Below are positions 1-11,764 of a stretch of DNA of 45,967 nucleotides, in pieces. This DNA comes from Ectocarpus siliculosus (taxonomy: Eukaryota; Sar; Phaeophyceae; Ectocarpales; Ectocarpaceae), in the NCBI GenBank assembly GCA_000310025.1, contig FN649746.1, positions 1,172,093-1,218,059 of the forward strand, read 5' to 3'. How positions within the stretch are numbered: the first letter of the stretch is position 1; each line of letters opens with the position of its first letter. A program made the translations under genes and the position numbers. Under the pieces are notes generated by a model, which was given only the letters and a program-made list of their open reading frames with translations, was not told the origin of the DNA and did no database searches.

Positions 1-323
1 GATTCGTTGGAGCTCTCCGAGTCGTCGTCGGCGTTGCTGCTTCCCCCGGCCCCGCGCCGGCCGCCCGCCGACGGCGCCGGCGACCTGGTCCCGCTCTTCC
101 TGCCGCCCCGGCGAGATCCAGCGCCGCCGCCGCCGCCGCCGCTGCCTCTGCTCCCGCGCCTCGCATGACCAGAACCCACATCGTCAGTGTTGTTGTTGGT
201 CTCTCGGCGGTTATTGTTGTTGGTAGTACGCACGCTGCTTGGTGCTGGCGCGTCCTCCGCCGCCGCGGCCGCCGCCGCGGCCGCTGCCGCCGCCGCACGC
301 CTCTCCCTCGAGCTACGGCGCAT
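1..323 (-). CDS. Unknown low-complexity protein, first exon, cut by left edge
   Basis: On the minus strand an ATG at 323-321 opens a reading frame that stays open to base 1, about 107 codons. An in-frame TAA lies about 36 bases upstream, so this ATG is the first available start. The peptide begins MRRSSRERR, runs into a 12-residue alanine tract, then Asn-rich, Gly-rich and Arg/Ser-rich stretches, and ends in an acidic DDDSESSNE segment at the edge. This basic-then-acidic, low-complexity style is common in nuclear or chromatin-associated proteins, but no domain is visible and I do not assign a family. The frame has no splice donor I would insist on. The gene is divergent from the CCZ1 homologue that starts at 791. 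Codon use is GC-rich, like the other genes here. Coding status is inferred from the open frame, the ATG context and the composition. Confidence 0.55.
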   Translation of the reverse strand, partial: MRRSSRERRAAAAAAAAAAAAAEDAPAPSSVRTTNNNNRRETNNNTDDVGSGHARRGSRGSGGGGGGAGSRRGGRKSGTRSPAPSAGGRRGAGGSSNADDDSESSNE

Positions 324-790
324 GCCCGGGGCGTCGGCGCACAAAATTTAAAAAAAGTTGGCCTTGTTTGGCGAGAGAGGGTTCGCGCTCTCTGCCTTTT
401 GTTTTTCTGGTCTTGGTCCGTGCCGCGTGGTTACTTCGCCTTTTCACTGACGTGTATACAATTTTTCTAACTCTGTCTCTGTCTCTCTCTCTCTGTTTCG
501 CCTTGCTTCCTCTCTCGGCGACAGAGGGATGGAAAAAGGTCCCCGCCGTATCCAAGCAGCCACTGACCAAGCTGCCTGTCGCGGATGCCGCAGCAAAGCG
601 CGGATCGCGGATTTGCTGCGTCCGGATGATGAAAGAGGGAGACGCGCGCATAAAAAAAAAAAGGTCGGGGCACCGTGTATCATTCACGTATCCCCCGAAT
701 ATAATACCCCCCCCCCATGATTCTGCGTGACGTTCAAAACACGCCGCACGCACAGCGGCACGTGCTCCGTTGCAGGAGAGGTTGCTGGGC
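324..790. promoter_or_regulatory. Short divergent spacer, probable bidirectional promoter
   Basis: These 467 bases separate the minus-strand start at 323 from the plus-strand start at 791. They hold a pyrimidine tract (about 470-500, mainly CT repeats) and an A-rich run near 650-661. Just before the CCZ1 start codon, ttgcag at 770-775 looks like a 3' splice site, so a 5'-UTR intron is possible. No TATA box was recognised. A shared promoter is inferred from the geometry only. Confidence 0.4.
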
Positions 791-3700
791 ATGGAGCGGA
801 TAGCGCGCGCCTTCCTCTTTCACGAGGATCTGGCCACTCAAGACGAAGGAGCCACGCTGGATGAAGCGCTGGAGCATGTACTCTGGTGCGCGAAAGCAAA
901 AGACGTGGTTTTCAAAACATGGTTGTGTATATGCAGCTACCCGAAGTCTGCCGTACTGCTATTAAGCTCATCACGCAGGGATCACGACATATGTATGTAA
1001 CACAGTAGAGGCGCATCGAGGTTAGCCTTTCGTTTTCTATTTTTCTCTCTCTGCAGCAACACGAGTCCAGTCTCTGAATGCGCATTGGACAGGACTTTCT
1101 CCTGTGTGTAGAACTTAGAACCTACGGCGGTGCAACTGGACATCGCACAATCCAGTAGGAGCCCCTTTTAACCCTAATTTACCTACGGCTGTAGTCTACA
1201 ATACACCGGTGCTGTCGGTCAGCTGCCTATGGTAAACTTCGTCGTGTATCGCAAAGAATAGAAATCCGCGCCCTTGTCAACGGAACAAAGGAGAAACGCA
1301 GGAGTTGGTAGTTCGTATTCTTGTGTGTTGCGTGTACCCTGTTTGACCATATGTACGAAACAGCCCTGCGACGGGAATTGGAGATGAACGGCACTGGCAC
1401 CTGGTAGTACACAGCAGGGGTGATGACGTTTGTTGATGGAAAAAACAAGAAACACAACAACAACAACCACAACAACAACAGGTACTATCCCGCCGAGGCG
1501 TCGCGCCCGGAGCGCGTGAAGCACGTTGGTCTGGCGCAGGCCCTACTCGCCTTCGGTGACCGCTTTCACCATCGCCACCAGCAGCAGCAGCGGCGGCGGA
1601 GACGGCGGAGACGGCACGGTAAGGGATGCACACCACTGGATGGTTTCGTGCTAGTTCGAAAGGCCGGGCATGCATGCATCTTGTTTCAACGCTCGAAATC
1701 AGTCGCTCAGGTGCATGTGCGCCTCATGTCGTGCGTTCCACGAAAACCTCTCGCCTTGTCATGTACCACTGGTACTTGGTTTTCGACTCTTTCCCGCGAT
1801 CTGGCTTCGGAGTAGTCTTGTGCTGCCGGCTCCCACACCCAACACGCCTCCTTACGATTTCACTCCCACGCCAACTCCCAACAGGCCCCGCAGCCGCCGC
1901 GTCCTGGCGCTTGTCCCTCGCATTTGTTGCTTTTTCCAATTCCAAACCCTTGCAGCTGTCCCGAACTCACACCATTTGGAGATACCCCGGATTTTTTACT
2001 GTGTCCGTTTGTTTTCCGTTTCTTTGATTGCTAGAAAGGTGCACCCGTCTATTGGGTAATTGGCCTGTGACCGCGGAAGGCATCCTCGTCAGCTGAAACC
2101 AGTACGAATGTATGAAGGTACTGAGCGCAGACCGGAACGGTTCTTATGTACTGACAATAACAAAAACAGTCAACCTCCCGTATCTGGTGTCTCTGGTGAC
2201 TTCACAGAAAATGGTGCCGCTGCCGGCGGCGGTGACGGCGGCGAAGAGGAATCGAGGGAGTGGCCTGGCGTGCCGTCGGGGAAGGTCGAGGTGGTGCGCA
2301 CCAGGCAGCATTGCCACGGCTTCTTGGAGTGCGAGCCAGGGGTGTGGCTGGTGATGGTAATGGTCAGCCGGCGGCGACAGGAGCAGCAGCCGGAGGACGC
2401 TGGTGAGAGACGGAAAAAGAGGGAGGGGGGAGCGGGGGGTGCCCATAGCCGTGCATGCCGTAGTCGTTAGAGCATTGACCTCGCATCTCTACAATACCGG
2501 GACGCAGCGATATGCCGGGTTTTCGCCGGCCCAGGCTATCACATCACAAGGATGAACCAGAAGCTGGTGCAAGCACCCATGCGGATGCTGTGCCACACCA
2601 GTTGTGCCATGGGTTGATTCAGCTTCCCGGCTAGCCGGGGGGACCGTTGTTGACGTGTGGCGCCGCCTTCGGTTGTTGCACATCCGAATGTCAATTGCTT
2701 CTACACGCCCGTACATGTACTTGACAACTTTCCCGCTCGCCCCGCGCCGTGTGCTCCGCTGTCCCGAAGCCTCCATTCCCAAAGCTTGAAACATCGGTCA
2801 ACTCGATCCTGCTGTTTATGTTGCGATGCAGGGACTTTTGAGACTCCGGCTGGTGTGTCGTGTTGTTGTTGTTGAAACATCTTTCCTTGCACGTCGAAAC
2901 CGGTTGTTGTTATGAAAGCGGCGACTGTCAGAACGCCGCAACACCACTAACGGCAACGTTTAACCCTGCCGATGTCCCCGCCGCCTCGATCGCCGCCTGC
3001 TACAGGAAACCCGAAGGCCTCACGCCCCTCCACCCGAAGCCTGCTCCGCTCCGCTGTCTTCGGCCGGGGCATCGGCATTTCCCCTCCGTCAGCGACGACC
3101 GACCCGCGAGGCCACGGGAGCAGGGCTGATCATCGCGTCGATGCCGCCGTCCGGTCGCCCTCTCCGGCGGCACGCGACCGTTCGCCTTCTTCTCCTGCTG
3201 CCGCGCGGTCGGTCAGGAATGATAGGGCTGGAGGAGGTGGCGGCGGGTCCGGCGACTGGGTGGACGAGACGGCGCTACATGCGGCGATGGGGACGGCGTA
3301 CCAGACCTTGGCGTTGATGCACGGGCCGGTGTCTTCGGCCCTCGACGCCCCGGCGGCGTTGCCGCCGCCGCCGTCGGGGGAGGGCGTGGGGGGGGGAGGC
3401 GATATCACCGTCCCCGGGTTGGAAGTGCTTCGGAGGCTTGCCTCCGCCCGAAAGCGACTGCGGAAGGCTAAGAAGAAGGTGAGGTCGTGCGCGGGCTGAT
3501 TGTGTTTAGTTGTTTACAAGAAAATGCCGAGTGTGTCCCCCCCACTAGCACACATGTCCTCCCATGTGAAGCCCCGGCGCGTTTGGTGGCCACGCGCTAA
3601 ATTCCTGGAAGGGCTACTCTGAGACACTAAAAACAACGACAACACAGAGCAGCTACAGCGTCTTGTGCCCTCGGCTGTCCGCCCTCAGATTCTTATCCTG

Positions 3701-4414
3701 GCTCTTCGGAAAACTTTGAAATATACCAACAACAACTGCAACAGCAACCGCGCCTTGTCCCCCCGGCTGTAAACTCCCTTGATTGGGTGGCTTACCAGGC
3801 GCTGGATCTGGCAGAACACGCCGCTTGTTCAGGGGAGGTGGGAGAGATCGGCGAAGAGGGGGGCTCCGTGGAATCGCTCCGCCAGGAGTTGCTAGAGAGC
3901 CGCGTCAGGCTGGAGGAGCGGGAGGTGGCGGTGTTACTGCGAGCCTCCCCAGCTGAGTTTCTGAGGGTGAGAGCGAGGTATCATCAAGAGAGCAAAGTGC
4001 ATTAGTATCTGTGTTCGAGTGTTGAGTCGCTGCAGCGCACCGAATTTTCCGTTTGTTTTGGAATATGAGGATGCACAACAAGAGGGAAGGGACTACTGTG
4101 AACCCTTCTCGCGTTAAGAGTGGAAGGCAAGCACTCTTAGGGAAGATGGGACAATAAAACCCTAAAGTCACTACTGCTGCTGTGTCCTATACCTTCTGCC
4201 TGTGTGACACCGGCCAATGTGTCGAATGTGTGCCGAAAAGGTAAAGAACACATGCAACACGCACATGGCGTCGTCCTCGCTTGCAACCGCCACTTCCAAT
4301 AACTAACTGTCAACGATGCGGAAACGAATATTTCATCTTAACATGACAGCAGTAGCGGCATCCTCAACGAACGGACCAATGCGATCGGAAATTAAACAAT
4401 GGCCGGCGCTCGCG

Positions 4415-4448
<34 letters not shown>

Positions 4449-4679
4449 ACAATCTCGCTCATTTCATCGACGCCACAACCCGCCAACGCCCGAAAAAAAG
4501 AAGAGCCACCACCATGCAAGCTAACACACAAAAACCGAAGACAAGCAAAGCATTGTCAGAAGAGTGTTACGGGCGGGTGGCCCCAGTGTGACCGTGTCCC
4601 GTACATTAGCGAGGCTCCTATCCCCACCCCTACTCCTAAGATCCCAGCAACGACGGTCTCCACAGTTGACAACAAAACC

Positions 4680-4710
<31 letters not shown>

Positions 4711-7700
4711 GCAGCGACAAGAAAGCACCTCCCCTTGCCCCTCCGATCGACGCGCACGGCGGCATCGCAGGAAACCTTGGAAGACTTCTTCTCGAGCTAT
4801 CTCCCGGGAGCGGGCCTAGCGGAGCCCCACTTCCACCTCGACATGGGATATCCCCAATCGCTGCCAATGGTACATCGCACCTTCCTTTTGTACTTTATTT
4901 TTATGGAATTATTTTGCGTTTCCCATACGACCTTTTCGTGGATTTGCGGCTTTTTGACACGTCGAGGGAGATGGGATAGGTGTGCCCGTGGCCATGCATG
5001 CCGCACAAAGTCGGTACGCCGTAGACTTCATTACATCCCTGCCATAATGCGCGGCAAGAGGGGCCTGTGTTGGATCCAAGAGGCAGAACCGGGGAGACGG
5101 AAAGAGGAGAACAGGAAGGATGCTGTATCCTCGAACGGTACTCAAGCTTAGGACTAGATAGGAACTCCATTCGGGTTGGTTCGTTAGGGTTGGCGTTACC
5201 CCTAGGGTTGTTGGTGTTAAGCCTTATCCTGCCCGAAAGAAACCGCATCTACGTGGCTCGGAAGCTCGTTCGTATTGGTTCGTTAGGGATAACGTTAACG
5301 CTAGGGTTGCTATTTTTTAACCCTTGTCCCACCCAAGCCCGAGAGAAGTCGAATCTACATTGTGTTGGGGGTTGTGCCGTCAGTGATCGTGTCGCATCCT
5401 TTTTTTGTGACTGGGACGACAGTACAAGAACGGATGCCGTGCGTGTGTCTTCGTTCATTTTTTCGACCCCTGTTCCCTTGACGGTGCTCGCCAGGACCCT
5501 TACCGGCGGCAGCTGGGCCTTCGCATTCAACGCCGCGTGCGGCAACGCATCCGCTCCCTCCTTCTCGGCGGTGGCATCGACGTCGAGGTAGACTTCGCTA
5601 TGACTCTAGCCGGCGGAGCGCTTCTGTTGGCATGCAAAGACCCGCAGCCGGTTGCGGCGGCCATCCTTGGGCAAAACAGCACCGCCGGCGTGAACTCCTC
5701 GACGAGAAACGGTTGCAAGGAAGAGAGACAGACGAACGGCGGCGTCGACAAGGCCAGCGGCGGAGGCACCGGCGGAAAAGAAACTGTCGAAAACATTCTC
5801 GGCCGGGACGCAGCAAGCGCCGGCTCCGAGAAGCAGACTCCCGGGGAAACGGGAGGCGACGAATCTCGAGGCAAGCCCCAGCAGCAGCAGTCGGGCGGAG
5901 GAGCCGTCCTGTCGGGCAAGGAGGCGTTGCTGTTGGTGGGGTACCTGCACGCCGCCGCTCTCACCGCCGCGGAGACCGGGAGGGCGCAAGAAGGAAGCGT
6001 CGCCGGGCCGTCGGGGGCGGCGGCGGCGGCGGCGGCGTCCCCGTTGTTGGGCGAGGAGGACGGCGGTAAGGAGGAGGGCGGCGAGGAAGAGGTGGGTGGG
6101 CGGGACGGCGAGATTTTTGTTTGTGGCATGTACCGAGACCATTTCGTTTTTTTGCAGACTGCGGCAGTTTCAATGTACCGAGGCCGCTCGTTTTTTGCGG
6201 TCCGCAGTATTGTGCCAACGAGGTCCGCGGAGGGGGTGGGTGCTTGTGCGGCCATGTGTGTGGGGTTGTAGGTGGGGGCGGGCGAAGCAGCGAGGTTGAG
6301 GGACCACACTTGTTGTTTTGTTCGAAGGTTTATATTGACTAAAACCAGAGGAAGAGGGGGAGGGAGAGAACCTAGCAGAGAGAGAGCAAGGGGCGAGGCG
6401 TGGAGACACTTTGTGATGGGAGACCAGCTGTCCTGCCTGCTTACTGTATTGCACGTTGTCTCGCCAGAACGCAAAGTAACACGACTTTGGTCTATGCGCT
6501 TTCTTACAGATGTCGACAAACTATCTCATGCTCGATTTTTTCTCTCTATCGCCGCCCAACCCGGCCCTGTCCCCCAGGGCCCGCCGATGTCTCTTTGGGC
6601 CGCCTTCCGGAGCGGCATCTCTAGCAACGATGACGACGACAACGATGCTGGCGTGAAGGGGAGCGGCGGCGGCGGCGGCGGCGGCGGCGGGGTGCGACCA
6701 GCACGGCCGCCGCCGGCTACCGGGGCAGGAGGCCTGTTGCGTCGCGACGGGAGCCTGGCGTCTTGCGCCGAAGCTTCCGTGCTGCGGTATGGTGGTGACA
6801 CCGGCGGTAAGACTTGAATAGTTCCAGACGACGAACTGTAGCCTTCCCGAGGATACATGTTGGTTTTAGTAGGGGGTTAGGGTTAGGGATAGGGATACGA
6901 ACTCCCCCTCTGTTTTCCATGGATTGGTAAACATATTCTCGGTAAGGCGGTCTGCGGAGACGAAGGGAAGGGGGTACCGTAGGTCACAGAAGATACCACA
7001 CACACACCCTGGACCAATTTTCAAAGCCCTCACTACTCGGCAGCAACGATGCCACCAAAATCCAATGGTGACATGTGTCACGTTTTCGGAACGCCCTCGA
7101 CGAGACGGTTCGAGCGCCACCATTTTTTCGGCACATCGTTTGCGGGAGAGTACTCCGAGCTTTGAAAATTGGTCCAGGGGGGATGTTCTATCTTCTGTGA
7201 CCTACGGTATTCGCGGGTAAACAGTCGACGTTGTCTCCTGTCGCGAGTACGCTTGGATAACTGGCCTGAGAAGATGCGCTTTCGCACAAAGCCGTACCCA
7301 AAGTGCGGCTGTAGATAGTGGCGTTGGAAAAAAGATCAGTGCCTCTGGTTTACGGTGATGCGGATGTTTTATGGTAATGCCGAGGGGTTGGTGGTAATGG
7401 GCGGCCGAACTTGCAGGACCTGACGCATCGTTCTCAAGCTACCTGACTGTCGGCCCTATCGGTGGTGGTTTTGCGATTTTGCCGAAGGTCCAGTTCCGCA
7501 CCAACAAGCACTCTTCATCGTTCCGACAAGAAACTCGGTGGTCTCGTGAACCAGAGCTTCGCGGATTTTTCCAGCAATGTTCTCTCGTTACCCCTGCGGA
7601 ACGGGTTTCTGGGCTCGGTGGGGAAAACTATCGTTGTGGTCTTGTGTGTAGGGAGAGTTGGCAAGAGCTTCGAAACCCACCGCAAAGGAACATGGATGAA

Positions 7701-10014
7701 TATTACATACCTAATCCACCGCGACGTGTCTTCTTTCTTCTACCTGAACGCTCTGTGTATTCGGGTGGCCTTTGGTACTACTTGCTAGTGGGTGATGACC
7801 CCGAAGACTCATCACAGCAGTACTAACTTTTTTTTTTTTTGTCACTTAAACCAGCTCTCATGCGCCACGTGCGGGGCGAAAAATCCCGGGCTCTTTACAT
7901 TGTTTTTGGCAGTTCTTTGGGTTTCCGGTTTGTATCGCGGGTGCCAGTCGGAGGGGTGTGGGGGAGTGATGAGCCACAAGAATCAGATACTTCGGACACC
8001 GTGTGCAACCGGGGGTGGCTGCGTGCCGGAGCCGGCGCACGCCACTCTCCCGACCGGTGATGTCGAAAGGACGCCGCGGCAAGAATCAAGCTCTGACCCT
8101 CTGTTGTGGTGGTGGTTGCACGCACACAATACCTCCCTGCCGCTGGAAAGACCACGTTGCTCCGGCTACAAAGATGGGCGGGGGATAGCGGGGATGCAGC
8201 TGCTAACGACTTGTCATTCTGCTTTCGGAGTTCGTGCCTGGCTTTTTCTTTGTGCTACCGCTCACCCTTTTGGCCGGCTGCTTGACCCACGCGACTTGAA
8301 AACGTTACTGCCCACCCCATCCCCCCCCCCGGCCCGTTTTTGGTTCTCTCTCTCCCTCCAGATTGTGCCATCTGGGCCCCCGAACTCCACTACGGTGTTG
8401 CTGAACGCCCTGGGATCACACGAGACAATCCAAGAAACGAAAAGGCGTTTGCGGCACGAGGCAGCACACCACCGGCGGCGACGTCAGCGGCGGCGGCGGC
8501 GTCTGCCGATGCGGGTTCTTTTACCGGTCGAGATGGAAACTCCTTCCAGAGACGGCGGAGACGGCGAGCTGTGGCCTACGTGCGGGGCGGGCTGTGCGCC
8601 CTCGTGGCCTTCCGTGAACGAGAGCGACGGTGCGATGGCACTGGTGGTGCTGCTGGCGGGGAGGAGGTGGCAACGGGCGATGACGCACAAGGGGAAGTCG
8701 GACAGCCGCGACTAGACCAGGGGGCGGCACACGGCTCGGATGAACCGCGCTTTAGCTGGCCAGCCGACGATGAGCGGGCGGGGGCCGGCGGGTGGAGTGA
8801 ACTGCAGGTGCGTCCGTAGTTCCCAATCATCCGCCCAGGTGCATCTAAGTGCACACCACGAGACGTGTGTATATCAGTCCTATTTTGAATCCCGACCACC
8901 ACCAACCAGCCCTGTCTCGAGAGGTGCACTTAGCCAACGGTCGAGTTACGTTTAAGGTAAGCACCAACACCCCCCTCCACCCCAAACGTGTGTTCAACGG
9001 GCCCATCGGCGCACGCAGTTGCTCTCTCTGGGACGAGCCATAGAGACGAGCTTGTCGGAAGACCCCGATCTCACCGTGCTAGAGGACGACGTCGGTGATT
9101 TCTACTTCCAGCTGTTGACGGCGGGCGAAGACGCCGGCGGCAACGACGCACGGTCGGGTAGCGGCGGCCACCCGCGGAGACGCCAGCAGTCTCGCAGATC
9201 GGGGCCGGTGCGGACTGTCCACCACCAGGACTCCCCTCTCCCTTGCTTCTCCGGGACCGGGATCGTGCGCCACCCCCCCGCCCCCGCACCCGCCGCTCAG
9301 CTTGGCGGCTCCGGCTTGCCGGTGGGGGCGGGCGACGACTCCGCGGGCGCTGAGGACGACAACCGCCTCAGTGTCTCGGGGTCATCTGGTGAAGGCCCCG
9401 TCGTCGGAAGACTAGCTGCCGACGTTAGCAGCAGCGGCGGCGGCGGCAGCAGCGCGTTGTTGCTATTCGGGGGTCGAAAGGAGTCCGGTGTATGCGGGGG
9501 GGATGGTGGAGGCAACGGGAGCGCCGGCGGCGATGTCGGCCCCCTGCTGGACGCGTTCGGGCGGCAGGGCAGACCCGACCTCGGAGTGGAGGCGATGAGA
9601 AGGAGAGGCGCCGGGGGAGAGCAGGAGCTGTCCGTGCTGGACGAGGTTCACGCCTGCTTGACCAGAGGAGACGGCGGCGGAACCGGGAGGAGCGCCGCTT
9701 CGCCCGCTGCCCGGGAGATCGGCATCCGAACGTCCATGTCGAAAGGGAACCGGTGGGTGATCGGGAGGCGGCTTGCTGGGGAGAGCGGCGGCGGCGGCGG
9801 TAGAAGCCGCCTTGGGCATGAAGTGTATGCTACCATCGAGGCGCCCGTTTTGTCCGTCGGGGACGCACGCGCCGCCGCTAGCAGGGTGTTTTCGGGGGTG
9901 GCGTGCGACGGTCTCGCTGCCGGTGATGGCGCTGTTGCTGGCCGCCAGAGCGCTGAACCCGATCGATCGAGAGCGTCTGAGAAGGGGCTTGAGCGGCGGC
10001 GTTTCCTGAGATAG
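791..10014 (+). CDS. CCZ1: CCZ1 homologue, vacuolar fusion protein (Rab7 GEF subunit)
   Basis: Ccz1 pairs with Mon1 to activate Rab7 on late endosomes and vacuoles; it is built from three longin domains. Exons I support: 791-885, 1482-1618, 2208-2356, about 3217-3478, 3799-3966, 4771-4869, 5495-6095, 6510-6806, 8362-8807 and 9019-10014 (TGA). Every adjacent pair agrees in splice phase except around 2357-3216, where at least one small exon is missing from my model. The first longin domain is the clearest: exon 1 (MERIARAFLF...LEHVLW) joins in phase to YYPAEA...VKHVGLAQALLAF, then to HGFLECEPGVWLVM, the order seen in Ccz1 (YYP, GLxEA, EP-x-WxVMV). The second domain has TALHAAMGTAYQTLALMHG and LEDFFSSYLPG...YPQSLPM, then DFAMTLAGGALLL. 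A VAYVRGGLCALVAF strand and the last exon (SEDPDLTVLEDDVGDFYFQLL) fit the third. The Ccz1 core is about 480 aa; this product exceeds 1000 because of Gly/Ala/Ser insertions. The start is the first Met before the first strand. The family call rests on the first two domains; exon borders after 6095 are less certain. Confidence 0.8.
4418..4446. repeat. (CA)n microsatellite in CCZ1 intron
   Basis: About 14 uninterrupted CA dinucleotides lie in the intron between the exons ending at 3966 and starting at 4771. A second tract, (AAC)n at about 4676-4711, lies in the same intron close to the 3' splice site at 4770. In another frame it would read as polyasparagine, but that frame does not join in phase with the CCZ1 exons. 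Confidence 0.9.
5169..5360. repeat. Diverged direct duplication in CCZ1 intron
   Basis: Two copies of about 90-95 bases lie head to tail (about 5169-5258 and 5265-5360). Each contains ttggttcgttaggg, a later ctagggttg, a cctta/cccttg-type stretch, then a purine-rich segment ending in cgcatctac or cgaatctac. Both copies carry TTAGGG-like motifs. Nothing suggests coding. Confidence 0.7.
6868..6898. repeat. Interstitial telomere-like TTAGGG tract
   Basis: A short degenerate run of GGGTTAGGGTTAGGGATAGGGATA lies in the CCZ1 intron between 6806 and 8362, about 80 bases before an inverted-repeat element. It is short and imperfect, so it is an interstitial remnant rather than a chromosome end. Confidence 0.7.
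6975..7209. mobile_element. TA-flanked MITE family, copy 1 (diverged)
   Basis: A 235-bp element with long terminal inverted repeats. The left end reads TACCGTAGGTCACAGAAGAT and the right end is its near complement, ending GTGACCTACGGTA. Inside are the family landmarks ctggaccaattttcaaagc, cgacgagacggttcgag and gctttgaaaattggtccagg. It is the most diverged full-length copy of the family seen at 13130, 14925, 18513, 19994, 22302 and 26438. It lies in a CCZ1 intron and has no coding capacity. Confidence 0.85.
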
Positions 10015-11431
10015 CTGTATGCGGAAGAGGAAGAAAAAGGCGGAGTCTCTCTCTCTCGCCCTCTCGCCCTCGCGAAGGCTCTCTCTCCCCCCCCCCTCTC
10101 GCTCTAGACTGTCTTCGAAACTGCGGGTGTTGTTGGTTGTTGACCAGGTCGCTAAATTTGCCGCCCCTGGGTTCCTATTAGCGTTGGGTGTGTTTTGGGT
10201 CACACCATGAAGGTGGGCATGGTTCTTGTGTCCCGCGAGGCGGCAACGGGCGTACGTGTCTTGGTTGCACCGATGGGTTACTTTGGGCGGACGGGCACAC
10301 CCTCTGCTGTGTGTCGCAAGTTTATGTAGTGGGTGCGTAGTGCACACAAAGCGCATATTTATTAAGTAAGTTTCATGACCTGGTGGTGTTTTTCACACAT
10401 CAAAGATGTAGCTTGTGCGTGTTAATGTCTTCGTCCGCAGCCCCCCTTGGAGGGCCCGCGTGAACCTGATGAGTGTGGGCGGGGCGCAATTTCCATTCAT
10501 GCATTTGTGTTTTTTTAACGTTGGACCTTTCTTTGTTGCAGCAGCAGCCGTAGCCGAAGGAAGAGAGCAGACCCGTTTTATTTGAAGCCCGTAGTCGTCG
10601 AGGAGAAATATGTCAGATCACTACCACCGTGAGCGAACAGCTTGAGCCGCAAACTGGGGAACTCCTACCTCTCGGCGATGTCTGAAACCCCGCGATGTTT
10701 CTTCCGCGCGGGACGGCTGAAACGATTTTGTGGGAGTTCAACGAAATGCGATTCGAAGACAGAACCAACAAGGAAGGATCGCTGAAACTCTGCCGCGACA
10801 ATTGTTGGTTGGAGGCACAACAGGGTAGTCGTTCCGTGTGACCTAGACCTCCCCTAAACTGGCTAGCGTCCAGAGTGCACGGCACGGATATTGAAGGAGA
10901 AAAAGCATCACGATCCCATCCGTCCAACCAAACACCGAAAAACCCGGGCAGGGAGATGAAATGGGGCAAAATAGAACCAACCTCGATCGTTCGCAAAAAA
11001 CACGAAAGGTGGTGTAACGGGAAGGAGCCCATGATCCTTGGTTTCGTTGTGCTGTCTAGAGACATACTCATCTCACTTTCCAAGCACTGGTGGTGACCGA
11101 GTTATGCAAACACGGCCATGGTGCACTTACCGTTAATCGACAACCTACTTTTTGCCAAGCACGAACCACCACGTGGTATCTCAAAATCTGACGTTTGTAG
11201 TCGACGAAACAGAAGAAACATGTGCTACGTATCCGATACACGATCCACGAAGAGAAAATCATCAGTCGGTATCGAGGGGTAAACAGCAACCATTTGCACC
11301 GATCTCGGTGGCCTGTAGTGCAAAGCCAACGGGTGAACCCGCTAACAAAGCCAAATCACGAGTGCGACGAAAGCGCGCACCAACGTTGAGACGTACCGCG
11401 CACGTGCCTTCCCCATGCTACTGCTGTAGAG
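10015..11431. other. 3' flank of CCZ1 and gene-free spacer
   Basis: After the CCZ1 stop there is a CT-rich stretch (about 10049-10110), followed by sequence with no reading frame I would call coding. A minus-strand ORF at 11083-10613 has irregular composition, no family resemblance and no convincing splice partners. The CCZ1 polyadenylation site should lie here but no certain signal was found. Confidence 0.5.
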
Positions 11432-11600
11432 GACTTCAGACCTCACCAGAAAACGTCGGGCTGTGAGCCTGACTTAAGACCTCACCAGAAAACACATCAG
11501 GCCGCGAGCCTGACTTAAGATCCCGCCAGAAAACACATCAGGCCGCGAGCCTGACTTACGACCCCGCCAGAAAACACATGAGCAGGCTGTGAGCCTGACT
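11432..11600. repeat. 41-bp minisatellite, four units
   Basis: Four tandem units start at about 11432, 11471, 11512 and 11553, each opening with gacttmag or gacttacg, followed by cccgccagaaaacacat and a gcgagcct or gtgagcct end. Spacings are 39, 41, 41 and about 44 bases. The middle two units are nearly identical, so the array is fairly young or has been homogenised. Confidence 0.85.
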
Positions 11601-11764
11601 GGCTGGGTTTCCTACGAGAAGGGCGGTGCCGCTGTGCACGTCAAATCTCCACGAGCAAGCGAGAGATCAAGAACGACCGCCAAACCTTGCCCGAACAGCA
11701 TTCGGGGTACAGTTAGCACCCCCCGCACTACAACACTTGGCCGGCAATAAGAAATTGACATAGT

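Noticed and set aside
4564-5151. Long plus-strand ORF, and an alternative frame reading polyasparagine, around 4641-4869
   Set aside because: Only 4771-4869 joins in phase with the CCZ1 exons on both sides and gives a family-like peptide. The (AAC)n tract is intronic.
5527-6519. 330-aa minus-strand ORF opposite the exon at 5495-6095
   Set aside because: It is the mirror of a GC-rich coding exon. Its Pro/Ser-rich composition is what the antisense of Gly/Ala-rich sequence gives, and it has no splice or family support.
7792-8715. 307-aa plus-strand ORF
   Set aside because: It spans an intron. In its second half the frame 8340-8819 is the one that fits splice phase and CCZ1-like content.
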